Assembly: GCA_038182865.1 (NCBI GenBank)
Contig: CP116226.1
Location: 2,108,001-2,172,000, forward strand
Source: Microbacterium enclense
GTDB lineage: Bacteria > Actinomycetota > Actinomycetes > Actinomycetales > Microbacteriaceae
DNA: 64,000 nt
Direction of reading: 5' to 3'
Position numbers and translations under genes: made by a program. This document shows, piece by piece, positions 25,277-34,434 of this stretch. The notes beneath the pieces were generated by a model that was not told the DNA's origin, searched no databases, and was given only the letters and a program-made list of their open reading frames with translations. Position 1 is the stretch's first letter. Every line of letters begins with the position of its first letter.

Positions 25277-27334
25277 TCAGCCGCCGAATGCCTCGGGCAC
25301 CGCGGCGTGAAGGTCGGCCAGCCAGACGCGTGCGTTCCCGTCGGAGGGCGCTCGCCAGTCGCCCCGCGGCGAGAGCGATCCAGCGGGTGAGACCTTGGGG
25401 CCGTTGGGGATCGCCGTCCGTTTGAACTGCGCGAACCCGAAGAAACGCTGCAGGAACACCTCGAGCCACCGGGCCACGGTGGCGAGGTCGTATGACGGAC
25501 GCTCGCCCTCGGGATAGCCGGCCGGCCAGGTCCCGGCATCCGGATCTCCCCACGCGTGGGCCGCCAGGAAGGCGATCTTCGACGGACGGAAGCCGAAGCG
25601 CAGCACGTGGTACAGCGTGAAATCGTGCAGGTTGTAGGGTCCGATGCGGTCTTCGGTGGACTGCATGCGCCCGTCCTGCCCCGCGGGGACGAGCTCGGGA
25701 CTGATCTCGGTGTCGAGGACGGCCTGCAGCACCTCGACGGTGGTGGGGCTGAGCTCTCCCGACGAGATGACCCAGCGGATGACGTGCTGGATGAGAGTCT
25801 TCGGAACCCCGGGGTTCACCGAGTAGTGGCTCATCTGGTCGCCGACGCCGTAGGTCGACCACCCGAGGGCGATCTCGGAGAGGTCGCCGGTACCCACGAC
25901 GATGCCGCCGTGCTGGTTGGCGAGGCGGAAGAGGTAGTCGGTGCGCAGGCCCGCCTGGACGTTCTCGAAGGTGACGTCGTGGACGGGCTCGCCCGCGGCG
26001 AAGGGGTGCCCCATGCGCGTGAGCATCTCGGTCGCCGCCGGACGGATGTCGATCTCCTCGATCGAGGCGCCGACGGCCCGGGCGAGGGCGATCGCGTTCT
26101 GCTTCGTCCTGTCGCTCGTGGCGAAGCCCGGGAGCGTGTACGTGAGGATGTCGCTGCGCGGACGCCCCATCCGGTCCATCGCCCGCGCGATGACGAGGAG
26201 GGCGTGGGTGGAGTCGAGACCACCGCTGACCCCGAGCACGGGCTTCGGGTTGCCGATGGCCTGGAGCCGCTGGACGAGACCCGACACCTGGATGTTGAAC
26301 GCCTCGTAGCAGTCCTGTGCGAGGCGGGCCGGGTCGTCGGGGACGAACGGGAACCGGTCGAGCGCGCGGCGCAGGCCGAGGTCGCTCGCGGGCGGGGCGA
26401 GCTCGAACGACACCGTGCGGAAGGCGGGTGCCGTCGTGCGGCGGTTGTCGTCGAACGTGCCCTGGCGGATGCGGTCCTGCCGCAGGCGGTCGAGGTCGAC
26501 GTCGGCGACGCTACGACGCGGCCCGTCGGGGAAGCGCTCCGTCGTGTCGAGGAGCTGTCCACCCTCGTAGATCATGGTCTGGCCGTCCCACGAGACGTCG
26601 TTGGTCGACTCGCCCTGACCTGCGGCGGCGTACACGTAGGCCGCGAGACAGCGCAGCGACTGGGACTGCGAGAGCAGGTTCCGGTCGTCGGCGCGGCCGA
26701 TCGTGATGGGACTGCCCGAGAGGTTCGCCAACACCGTCGCACCGGCCAGCGCGGCGCCTGAGGACGGCGGAATCGGCACCCACACGTCTTCGCACACCTC
26801 GGCGTGAAGGGTGAGGCCGGGAACGTCGATCGCGTCGAAGAGCAAGTCGGGACCGAACGGCACCGTGTCACCCCCGACCCGGATGTGCTGGCCCGACTGA
26901 TCGTCGCCGCGCGCGTACCAGCGGTGCTCGTAGAACTCGCGATAGGTGGGCAGGTAGGCCTTGGGAGCGACGCCGAGGATCCGCCCCCGGTGGATGACGA
27001 CAGCACAGTTGTAGAGGCGGTTGCCGTGCCGCAGGGGAGCGCCGACCAGCAGCACGGGCAGAAGATCCGCGGATGCCGAGACCAGGCGTTCGAGGGCTCG
27101 TTCGACCGCGTCCAGCAGTGGATCCTGCATGACGAGATCGTCGATCGCGTATCCGGTGAGCGAGAGCTCGGGGAAGACCGCGATCGCGACCCCTTCGCCG
27201 TCGCACGCGCGGGCGGACTCGAGGACCGCCTCGGCGTTCGTCGCCGGATCGGCGATCGCGACGGGGATCGTGCATGCCGCCACGCGCGCGAACCCGTGCC
27301 GGTAGATGCTCTCGAACGGCAGATCGGTGATCAC
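25277..27334 (-). CDS. nadE: glutamine-dependent NAD+ synthetase
   Basis: 685 residues, the long glutamine-hydrolysing form. The N-terminal nitrilase-like glutaminase has its Glu in FPELSLTGY (about 56), Lys in VAPKAYLPTYREFYEHRW and Cys in EVCEDVWVP. The C-terminal synthetase has the PP-loop SGGLDSTHALLV (about 370). It amidates nicotinate adenine dinucleotide, the last step of NAD synthesis. Start GTG 27334. It is divergent from the nuclease/helicase gene. Confidence 0.95.
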   Translation of the reverse strand: MITDLPFESIYRHGFARVAACTIPVAIADPATNAEAVLESARACDGEGVAIAVFPELSLTGYAIDDLVMQDPLLDAVERALERLVSASADLLPVLLVGAPLRHGNRLYNCAVVIHRGRILGVAPKAYLPTYREFYEHRWYARGDDQSGQHIRVGGDTVPFGPDLLFDAIDVPGLTLHAEVCEDVWVPIPPSSGAALAGATVLANLSGSPITIGRADDRNLLSQSQSLRCLAAYVYAAAGQGESTNDVSWDGQTMIYEGGQLLDTTERFPDGPRRSVADVDLDRLRQDRIRQGTFDDNRRTTAPAFRTVSFELAPPASDLGLRRALDRFPFVPDDPARLAQDCYEAFNIQVSGLVQRLQAIGNPKPVLGVSGGLDSTHALLVIARAMDRMGRPRSDILTYTLPGFATSDRTKQNAIALARAVGASIEEIDIRPAATEMLTRMGHPFAAGEPVHDVTFENVQAGLRTDYLFRLANQHGGIVVGTGDLSEIALGWSTYGVGDQMSHYSVNPGVPKTLIQHVIRWVISSGELSPTTVEVLQAVLDTEISPELVPAGQDGRMQSTEDRIGPYNLHDFTLYHVLRFGFRPSKIAFLAAHAWGDPDAGTWPAGYPEGERPSYDLATVARWLEVFLQRFFGFAQFKRTAIPNGPKVSPAGSLSPRGDWRAPSDGNARVWLADLHAAVPEAFGG

Positions 27335-27442
27335 TCCTCCAGTGTGGCAGGTGCCACCCGCTCGACGGCAGTCGACGCTGAGCGGTGCGAGCCTGTGGAC
27401 GGGGAACCGCGATGTCGGTGGCCCCGGTTAGCGTGGAACACC

Positions 27443-30400
27443 ATGCGGTACATCGAGAAGGACGCGCGGATCGTCTGGAGCGCCAGCGACCTCAAGGCGG
27501 CAGCCGAGTGCGAGTTCGCGTGGCTCCGCGCCATCGACGCGAAGATCGGGCGCATCGCCGCCGTCGAAGACCCCGAAGATGCGACCCTCGAGCGGGCGGC
27601 ACGGCTGGGCACCGCCCACGAACTGCGCGTGCTCGACGAGTACCGGGCGCTCTTCGGCGCGGCCGTCCGCGAGATCCCCGCCGCGCGCTCGTCCGACGCC
27701 GCGGCTCTCGGCGAGGCGGTGCGCCTCACCGACGAGGCGCTCGCCGACCCCGCCGCCGAGGTCGTGTACCAGGCGGCTTTCGCCACCGACGAGTTCGTCG
27801 GATTCGCCGACTTCCTCGTGCGCGAGACCGAGACGCGGGCCGATGGGACACGCCGCTGGATCGTGCAGGACACCAAGCTCGCCCGCCGGGCCCGGGTGAC
27901 GGCCCTCATGCAGCTCGCCGCCTACGTCGACCAGCTCGACCGGCTCGGAGTGGCCCGCTCCGACGAGGTGCAGCTCCTGCTCGGCGACGGCACCACGAGC
28001 ACTCACCGCGTCGACGACCTCCTCCCCGTGTTCGGGCTGCGCCGCGAACGGCTCCGTTCCCTGATCGCCGACCGTCGTGTGGAGCTCGGCACCGCGGGGC
28101 CCGTGATCGGCTGGGGCGATCCCCGCGGCGATCTCGGCGTCATCGCCTGCGGCCGCTGCGCCACCTGCGAGATCGAGGTCATCGCGCATCGGGACCTCCT
28201 CCTCGTCGCCGGGATGCGACCCGTGCAGCGCGATCGGCTGCGGGCGGGTGGCATCCTGACCATCGACGCGCTCGCGACCGCGACAGAACCGCCCGCCGCG
28301 ATGAGCGCCGACACCTTCGCATCGCTCCGCACGCAGGCGCGTCTCCAGCTCGACAGCCCTGCCGGTGTTCCCGCGGCTGACGCTTCGACCCGCGCGGTCC
28401 CCACCTTCGAGGTCGTCGCCCCGAAGTCACTCGGCGTCCTGCCCCGCCCCGATCACGGCGACCTGTTCTTCGACTTCGAGGGCGACCCGCTCTACACCGA
28501 GGGCGCGGGGGAGCACTGGGGTATCGACTACCTCTTCGGATGGGTCGACACCCGTGAGGTCTACGGCGCCCTCTGGGCGCACACGTTCGACGAGGAGCGC
28601 GTCGCCCTCGAGCGGTTCCTCGACATGGTCGCCCTGCGGCGACAGCAGTACCCGGGCATGCACATCTACCACTACGCCCCCTACGAGCCCACGCACCTGC
28701 TGACGATGGCCGCGCGATACGGGGTGCGCGAGGCCGACGTCGACCGGCTCCTGCGCGACGGCGTCTTCGTCGACCTCTACCCCGTCGTCCGCCGCGCGCT
28801 GCGCGTCGGGTCGCGCTCGTACTCGATCAAGAAGCTCGAGCCGCTGTACATGGGCGACGAGGTGCGCACGAGCGACGTGCAGCGCGGCGACGACTCGATC
28901 GTGAAGTACGTCGAGGCCCGCGCGCTCGCCGCCGACGGCGAGGCCGACGCCGCGCAGCGGGTGCTCGACGACCTCGCCGATTACAACCGCTACGACTGCG
29001 TCTCGACGAGGCGCCTGCGCGACTGGCTCGTCGATCGCGCGCGCGAGGCGGGAGCCGTGCCTGCCCGCGGGGCCGAGCCGGACGAACAGGCGTACGAGCC
29101 CTCCGCCCGCGCCACCGCGCTGCAGCGCTGGGCCGTCGATGCCGCCGAGCCCGACGCCACCGCTCTGCGGCTGGCCGCGGCGGCGATCGACTACTACCCG
29201 CGCGAAGAGAAGACGTACTGGGCGACCCACTTCCTGCGGCTGCGCGAGCCGGTCTCCGTCTGGGAAGAGACGCGCGACGTGGTCGTCGTCGACGCCTCCC
29301 GGTCGCGTGTCGTGGCCGATTGGCACATCGCCGAATCGGGGCGCGGCTCACAGAGACGCCTGGTCGAACTCCGCGGCGACCTCGCGCCGGGAACCCGGTT
29401 GACTCCGGATGCCGAACCCTTCGCGGTCTACGACCTGCCCGCGCCGTTCCCGCTCGACACCCGTCCACGTTGGATCCACGGCGCGCGACGCGTCACGGTG
29501 CGCGAGGTCCTCGACGACGGCGCGGTCATCGAAGAGATCGCCGCGGACGGCGTGACGTGGGACGAGCTGCCACTCGCCCTCACCCCTCCCGCGCCTCCGC
29601 GGGCGGGCAACCAGCAGAAGGCGATCGACGCGTGGGCCGACGCGGTGCTGGCGACCGCGCCGGCCATCCCCGACGGCCCGGCGGCCGACATCCTGCGACG
29701 CGTGCCGCCGCGCACCCGCTCGGGTGTCCTCGCGCCGGTCACCGCTGTCGACGGCTCCGCGGGCGACGACGAGGTCACGGCGATCGCCCGGAGCGTCGCT
29801 GACCTCGACCACAGCTATCTCGCCGTCCAGGGCCCACCGGGGACCGGCAAGACCTACGTCGGGTCGCACGTCATCGCCCGGCTCGTCGCCGAGAGGGGCT
29901 ACCGCATCGGCGTCGTCGCCCAGTCGCACGCCACGATCGAGCACATGCTCGACCAGGTCATCGCGGCCGGGGTCCCGGCATCCCGTGTCGGCAAGGCACC
30001 GAAAGACCCGAGCGCCCCGCACGCGTTCACCGTGCTCCCCAAGAACGGCGTCGCCGCCTTCACGGCCGAGAACGCCGCGCACGGCTTCGTCGTCGGCGGC
30101 ACGGCATGGGACTTCAGCCACGAGGCCCGCATTCCCCGCGGCAGCCTCGACCTCCTCGTGATCGACGAGGCCGGTCAGTTCTCGCTCGCGTCGACGATCG
30201 CGGTCTCCCTGGCCGCTCAGCGCCTGCTGCTCCTCGGCGATCCTCAGCAACTGCCGCAGGTGAGCCAGGGAACCCACCCCGAACCGGTCGACACGTCGGC
30301 GCTGGGCTGGATCATCGACGGTGCGGAGGTCGTGCCTGCCGAGCTCGGCTACTTCCTCGCGCGCACCCGGCGTATGCATCCGGCCGTGGCCGGGCCCGTG

Positions 30401-30985
30401 TCGCGCCTGTCGTACGAGGGCCGCCTCGCAGCGCATCCCTCGACCGCCCTCCGGCGACTCGACGGTGTCGAGCCGGGCGTGCACGTCGTTCCCGTGCGCC
30501 ATCACGGCAACGCGACGTGCTCCGTCGAGGAGGCTGCCGAGGTCGCCCGCCTGGTCGCGGAGGTGGTCGGGCGTCAGTGGGTCGGCGCGGAGGGTGGCGC
30601 GGGCGACTCGGCGACCGTGCACGACGCGCGCCCCCTCCGGGCGGAGGACATCATCGTCATCACGCCCTACAACGCGCAGCAGGTCGCCGTGGAAGAGGCC
30701 CTGGCGGCGGCGGGGTACGCGGATGTGCCGGTGGGGACCGTCGACCGCTTCCAGGGCAAGGAGGCGGTCGTCGCCATCCTCACCCTGGCGGCATCATCGG
30801 GGCGCGAAGCGCCGCGGGGGCTGGAGTTCCTTCTGCTGCGCAATCGCATCAACGTCGCGATCTCCCGCGCGATGCAGGCCGCCTACGTGGTGTACTCGCC
30901 GTCGTTGCTCGACGACCTCCCGCGCACGCCCGAGGGCGTGGCGCGGTTGAGCGGCTTCGCGCGCTTGGTCTCCGAGGCCGACTGA
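27443..30985 (+). CDS. TM0106-type RecB-like nuclease fused to SF1 helicase
   Basis: 1180 residues in three modules. (1) A TM0106/RecB-like nuclease at the N-terminus: SASDLKAAAECEFAWLRA, then IVQDTKLARRARVTALMQLAAYVDQL (about 140-165) carries the D-x-K and QxxxY motifs. (2) A DEDD (RNase H-like) exonuclease-type domain from about 340: FFDFEGDPLYT to YNRYDCVSTRRL (about 514). (3) A UPF1/DNA2-like helicase: GPPGTGKTY (about 797), VIDEAGQF (about 906), LGDPQQLPQ, VDRFQGKEA and RNRINVAISRAM. It is probably a DNA-processing enzyme. TAGCGT (27429-27434) lies eight bases before ATG 27443. Confidence 0.9.
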   Translation: MRYIEKDARIVWSASDLKAAAECEFAWLRAIDAKIGRIAAVEDPEDATLERAARLGTAHELRVLDEYRALFGAAVREIPAARSSDAAALGEAVRLTDEALADPAAEVVYQAAFATDEFVGFADFLVRETETRADGTRRWIVQDTKLARRARVTALMQLAAYVDQLDRLGVARSDEVQLLLGDGTTSTHRVDDLLPVFGLRRERLRSLIADRRVELGTAGPVIGWGDPRGDLGVIACGRCATCEIEVIAHRDLLLVAGMRPVQRDRLRAGGILTIDALATATEPPAAMSADTFASLRTQARLQLDSPAGVPAADASTRAVPTFEVVAPKSLGVLPRPDHGDLFFDFEGDPLYTEGAGEHWGIDYLFGWVDTREVYGALWAHTFDEERVALERFLDMVALRRQQYPGMHIYHYAPYEPTHLLTMAARYGVREADVDRLLRDGVFVDLYPVVRRALRVGSRSYSIKKLEPLYMGDEVRTSDVQRGDDSIVKYVEARALAADGEADAAQRVLDDLADYNRYDCVSTRRLRDWLVDRAREAGAVPARGAEPDEQAYEPSARATALQRWAVDAAEPDATALRLAAAAIDYYPREEKTYWATHFLRLREPVSVWEETRDVVVVDASRSRVVADWHIAESGRGSQRRLVELRGDLAPGTRLTPDAEPFAVYDLPAPFPLDTRPRWIHGARRVTVREVLDDGAVIEEIAADGVTWDELPLALTPPAPPRAGNQQKAIDAWADAVLATAPAIPDGPAADILRRVPPRTRSGVLAPVTAVDGSAGDDEVTAIARSVADLDHSYLAVQGPPGTGKTYVGSHVIARLVAERGYRIGVVAQSHATIEHMLDQVIAAGVPASRVGKAPKDPSAPHAFTVLPKNGVAAFTAENAAHGFVVGGTAWDFSHEARIPRGSLDLLVIDEAGQFSLASTIAVSLAAQRLLLLGDPQQLPQVSQGTHPEPVDTSALGWIIDGAEVVPAELGYFLARTRRMHPAVAGPVSRLSYEGRLAAHPSTALRRLDGVEPGVHVVPVRHHGNATCSVEEAAEVARLVAEVVGRQWVGAEGGAGDSATVHDARPLRAEDIIVITPYNAQQVAVEEALAAAGYADVPVGTVDRFQGKEAVVAILTLAASSGREAPRGLEFLLLRNRINVAISRAMQAAYVVYSPSLLDDLPRTPEGVARLSGFARLVSEAD

Positions 30986-31058
30986 TGCCGGTCGTGGCCG
31001 GCCGTCGCGCGCGCCCACGCAGGGCGCCACCACCGCTCCTTTCGAGAGGGGTCGCGTG

Positions 31059-31691
31059 TCAGGCGGTGCCGTACAGGCGGTCGCCGGCGTCGCCGAGACC
31101 GGGCACGATGTAGCCCTTCTCGTTGAGCCGCTCGTCGAGAGCACCCAGCACGAGGGTGACGTCGTGTCCCTCGACCTGCTTCTCGATGGCGGCGACGCCC
31201 TCGGGGGCGCCGAGCAGGCAGATCGCGGTCACGTCTTGCGCGCCGCGCGCGAAGAGGAATTTGATCGCGGCGCCGAGTGACCCGCCCGTCGCGAGCATCG
31301 GATCGAGCACGAAGCACTGACGGTCGCTGAGGTCGTCGGGAAGACGCTCGGCGTATGTGGTGGGCTGGAGGGTCTCCTCGTCGCGGACCATGCCGAGGAA
31401 GCCGACCTCGGCGGTGGGGAGGAGCTTCACCATGCCCTCGAGCATGCCGAGACCTGCGCGCAGAATGGGGACGACGAGGGGCCGCGGCTCGCTGATCTTG
31501 ACGCCCTCGGTCACGGTGACCGGGGTCTGGATCTCGATCGTCTCGACACGGACGTTGCGCGTCGCCTCGTACGCGAGCAGCGTCACGAGCTCTTCCGTGA
31601 GCTGACGGAAGACCGGCGACGAGGTCTGCACGTCGCGCAGCACGGTCAGCTTGTGAGTGATGAGCGGGTGATCGGCGACGTGGACACGCAT
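31059..31691 (-). CDS. upp: uracil phosphoribosyltransferase
   Basis: 210 residues, standard length. Family motifs: HPLITHKLTVLRD, PRPLVVPILRAGLGML, VLDPMLATGGSLGAAI (PRPP loop) and the C-terminal YIVPGLGDAGDRLYGT uracil site. It converts uracil and PRPP to UMP in pyrimidine salvage. TAGCCT (minus strand, 31699-31704) ends seven bases before ATG 31691. It is back to back with tadA, with only 24 bp between the start codons. Confidence 0.96.
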   Translation of the reverse strand: MRVHVADHPLITHKLTVLRDVQTSSPVFRQLTEELVTLLAYEATRNVRVETIEIQTPVTVTEGVKISEPRPLVVPILRAGLGMLEGMVKLLPTAEVGFLGMVRDEETLQPTTYAERLPDDLSDRQCFVLDPMLATGGSLGAAIKFLFARGAQDVTAICLLGAPEGVAAIEKQVEGHDVTLVLGALDERLNEKGYIVPGLGDAGDRLYGTA

Positions 31692-31715
31692 AGGCTCAAG
31701 GCTAGTCGCTCGACC

Positions 31716-32219
31716 ATGACGACTCCGCCTGAATTCTCGGAAGCCCGCGTGACCCCCACCGCCCTCGACCTCTCCGCGATGCGTCGTGCGCTGGCGCTCG
31801 CCGATGAGGCCGCGGGCGCGGGCGAGGTTCCGGTGGGAGCGGTCGTCGTCGACGCCGCGGGGCGCGTCCGCGGCGAGGGTCGCAACCTCCGCGAGGCGAC
31901 CCATGACCCCACCGCGCACGCCGAGGTCGTCGCGCTGCGTCAGGCGGCGGAGTCGCTGGGTACGTGGCACCTCGCGGGGTGCACTCTCGTGGTGACCCTC
32001 GAGCCGTGCGTCATGTGCGCCGGCGCCGTGCTGCAGGCACGCGTTCCGCGTGTGGTGTTCGGAGCGTGGGATGCCAAGGCGGGTGCTGCCGGCTCGATGT
32101 ACGACGTTCTGCGCGACCGGCGCCTGCCGCATCGCGTCGAGGTGGTCGGCGGGGTCGCCGAGCGCGAGGCATCCGCGCTGCTGCAGTCGTTCTTCGACGT
32201 CCGCCGCGACGAAAACTGA
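31716..32219 (+). CDS. tadA: tRNA-specific adenosine deaminase
   Basis: 167 residues. Deaminase zinc motifs HAEVVALR and PCVMCAGAVLQAR are intact, with Glu in HAE as proton shuttle, and the FGAWDAKAGAAGSMYDVL block is TadA-specific. It deaminates A34 of tRNA-Arg(ACG) to inosine. It is divergent from upp, and TAGTCG (31703-31708) lies seven bases before ATG 31716, overlapping the upp -10. Confidence 0.93.
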   Translation: MTTPPEFSEARVTPTALDLSAMRRALALADEAAGAGEVPVGAVVVDAAGRVRGEGRNLREATHDPTAHAEVVALRQAAESLGTWHLAGCTLVVTLEPCVMCAGAVLQARVPRVVFGAWDAKAGAAGSMYDVLRDRRLPHRVEVVGGVAEREASALLQSFFDVRRDEN

Positions 32220-32232
32220 CCGGGGGCGCGCG

Positions 32233-33162
32233 TCAGCGCGGGAGCAGCGGGAGCACCTCGGCGCCGAGCTGATCGGCGTGATCGACGTCGCGCAGGTCGA
32301 GCAGCTGGAAGTAGACGCGACCCGCACCGAGGGCCGTCAACCTTTCGACCTTCTCCGCGACCTGTTCGGGGGTTCCGATGATGTTCGCGCCGTTGTCGAA
32401 GGCCTCGCGCGACTGGCCGACGGCGGAGAGGCGTCGCTCGATCTCGGCGTCGTCGACCCCGACGATGGTGGGCAGCGCGACGGAGAGTTTGAGGTCGGAG
32501 GGGTCGCGTCCGAGATCTTCGCAGGCGGAGCGCACCACGGCGAACTTCTCCGCGACGACCTCCTCGGTCACGAAGCCGATGTTGAACTCGGTCGCGAAGC
32601 GGGCTGCGAGGGCGGGAGTGCGCTTCGGGCCGCCGCCGCCGACGATCACCGGCACCCGATGCTGGACGGGCTTCGGCAGAGCCGGCGCGGCGTCGAGGCG
32701 GTAGTGCTGTCCGTCGAACGTGAAGGTCTCGGCATCCGGGGTCTCCCACAAGCCCGTGACGATCGCGAGCTGTTCCTCGAGCAGGTCGAACCTCTTCGCC
32801 GGGAAGGGGATGCCGTACGCCGCGTGCTCGCGTTCGAACCAGCCCGTCCCGAGTCCCAGCTCCGCGCGGCCTCCCGACATCGCGTCGACCTGGGCGACCT
32901 GGATCGCGAGGATCCCGGGGACCCGGTACGTCACCGAGGAGACGAGTGTGCCGAGGCGGATGCGCGAGGTCTCCCGCGCGAGGCCGGCGAGCGTCGTCCA
33001 CGCGTCGGTCGGGCCGGGGCGCGGGTCGCCCTCACCCATGCGGAGGTAGTGGTCGGAGCGGAAGAACCCGTCGAGTCCGTGCGCCTCCGCGGAGCGCGCG
33101 AAGGCGAGTTGGTCGTCGTACGAGAACCCCTGCTGGGGCTCGGTGAACAGGCAGTATTCCAC
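32233..33162 (-). CDS. LLM-class F420-type oxidoreductase
   Basis: 309 residues of the luciferase-like fold. LFTEPQQGFSYDDQLAFARS, HGLDGFFRSDHYL, VSSVTYRVPGILAIQVAQVD, AELGLGTGWFEREHAAYGIPF and PVIVGGGGPKRTPALAARF are typical of F420-dependent LLM proteins of actinobacteria. Substrate unknown. Start GTG 33162 with GGAAAGGA upstream. It follows the alpha/beta hydrolase by 35 bp on the minus strand and may be co-transcribed with it. Confidence 0.88.
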   Translation of the reverse strand: MEYCLFTEPQQGFSYDDQLAFARSAEAHGLDGFFRSDHYLRMGEGDPRPGPTDAWTTLAGLARETSRIRLGTLVSSVTYRVPGILAIQVAQVDAMSGGRAELGLGTGWFEREHAAYGIPFPAKRFDLLEEQLAIVTGLWETPDAETFTFDGQHYRLDAAPALPKPVQHRVPVIVGGGGPKRTPALAARFATEFNIGFVTEEVVAEKFAVVRSACEDLGRDPSDLKLSVALPTIVGVDDAEIERRLSAVGQSREAFDNGANIIGTPEQVAEKVERLTALGAGRVYFQLLDLRDVDHADQLGAEVLPLLPR

Positions 33163-33197
33163 GAGGTCCTTTCCGGGTGAGCGTCGATCGGCGAGGG

Positions 33198-34310
33198 TCA
33201 GTCGGCGGAGCGGAGGATGATCGCCTCGGTCGGCGGTGCCGGGTCGGCGGGCCGGCCCACGTACCCGATGTGGGTCAGCAGGGCACGGCGGAACGCGGCG
33301 GGGCGCTCGAGGTGAGCCGCGTGCCCGGCCCCCTCCACGGGGACCTCGGTGACCTCGCCGCCGGCCGCGGCGTACGCACCCAGGACGTCACGGGTCTGCG
33401 ACACCATCGGCTGGGCGGGCGCGACCTCCTCGCCCGGCCACTCGGGAATCACGCCGAGCGCGCCGAGGTGGTTGGGGTCGTAGAACGAGGCATCGGAGAC
33501 GATGGCATCCGCGGTCCCGTAGATCCATAGGATCGGGGGCTTGTCCGCGAGGTCGACGATGCCCGAGACGTCGAAGTACTTCGGGGCCATGGTGTTGAGC
33601 ACCCCGGTGGTCCCGGGGGCGAAGCCCGGCCAGTTCGGACTCGCGACGGCGTCGCCGGGGTAGTTGCCGCCCGCGGTCGAGGTCGTCAGCATCGACTCGA
33701 CCCACACGTCTTCGTTCTCGCTCGTGTAGTCGGCGGCGACGTATCCCGAGCGGAACACCGAGCGGGGAGAGGTCGGGGCTTCGTCCGAGGTGTCGCGGTC
33801 GGTGAGGCGCTGGACGAAGTCGGGGTTGGCGCCGCCGGCTCCGGTCCCGGCGTCGTCGTCGGTGAGCCGGGAGCCGTCGCGGCGTGTACCGCCGAAGCCG
33901 TAGGGGGAGACGGGGGACTGCAGGGTGAGCGACAGCACCGGGTGGTCGAGGGCGTACTGGAGCACGACGCCGCCGCCCATCGACCAGCCGACGAGGTGGG
34001 CGGAGGGGATGCCGAGGCCCTCGAGGGTCGCGTGGAGGTCATCGCTGAAGTCGCGGACGCCCCGCGTGGCGTCGACCGGCATGTGCTCGGTCCCGCCGAA
34101 GCCGCGAAGGTCGACCGCCAGCACCCGGAGATCGCTGGGCAGGTCTTGCATGATCTCCTGCCAGAACAAGGAGGACGACACGTGACCGTGGACGAACACC
34201 ACCGTGTGCTCGGGAGCCGTGGCCGGGTCGTCACCGGCCCGTTCGAGCACGTTGACGCTGAGCCGATCGGTATCGACGAGACGCGCCGTGATGCCGTCGA
34301 AGAGAGTCAT
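33198..34310 (-). CDS. alpha/beta hydrolase
   Basis: 370 residues. HTVVFVHGHVSSSLFWQEI forms the oxyanion region, HLVGWSMGGGVVLQYAL carries the nucleophile elbow GWSMGG, DAIVSDASF lies near the acid and GAGHAAHLERPAAF holds the catalytic His. No signal peptide. An insert with Gly/Asp-rich loops between strand 6 and the cap makes it longer than typical (about 280). Start ATG 34310 after GGAGGA. It may form a unit with the downstream F420-type oxidoreductase. Confidence 0.87.
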   Translation of the reverse strand: MTLFDGITARLVDTDRLSVNVLERAGDDPATAPEHTVVFVHGHVSSSLFWQEIMQDLPSDLRVLAVDLRGFGGTEHMPVDATRGVRDFSDDLHATLEGLGIPSAHLVGWSMGGGVVLQYALDHPVLSLTLQSPVSPYGFGGTRRDGSRLTDDDAGTGAGGANPDFVQRLTDRDTSDEAPTSPRSVFRSGYVAADYTSENEDVWVESMLTTSTAGGNYPGDAVASPNWPGFAPGTTGVLNTMAPKYFDVSGIVDLADKPPILWIYGTADAIVSDASFYDPNHLGALGVIPEWPGEEVAPAQPMVSQTRDVLGAYAAAGGEVTEVPVEGAGHAAHLERPAAFRRALLTHIGYVGRPADPAPPTEAIILRSAD

Positions 34311-34434
34311 GAAAGGTCCTCCGTGTCGCTCGCGGGTGCCCCGGTACGCCCGCGTTCCGACTCTAACGCGCACCCCTCTCAGCCGCACTCAGGGTTGCCC
34401 GCGAGGCCGCCCGTGCGCTTCGTAGACTGTGGGC

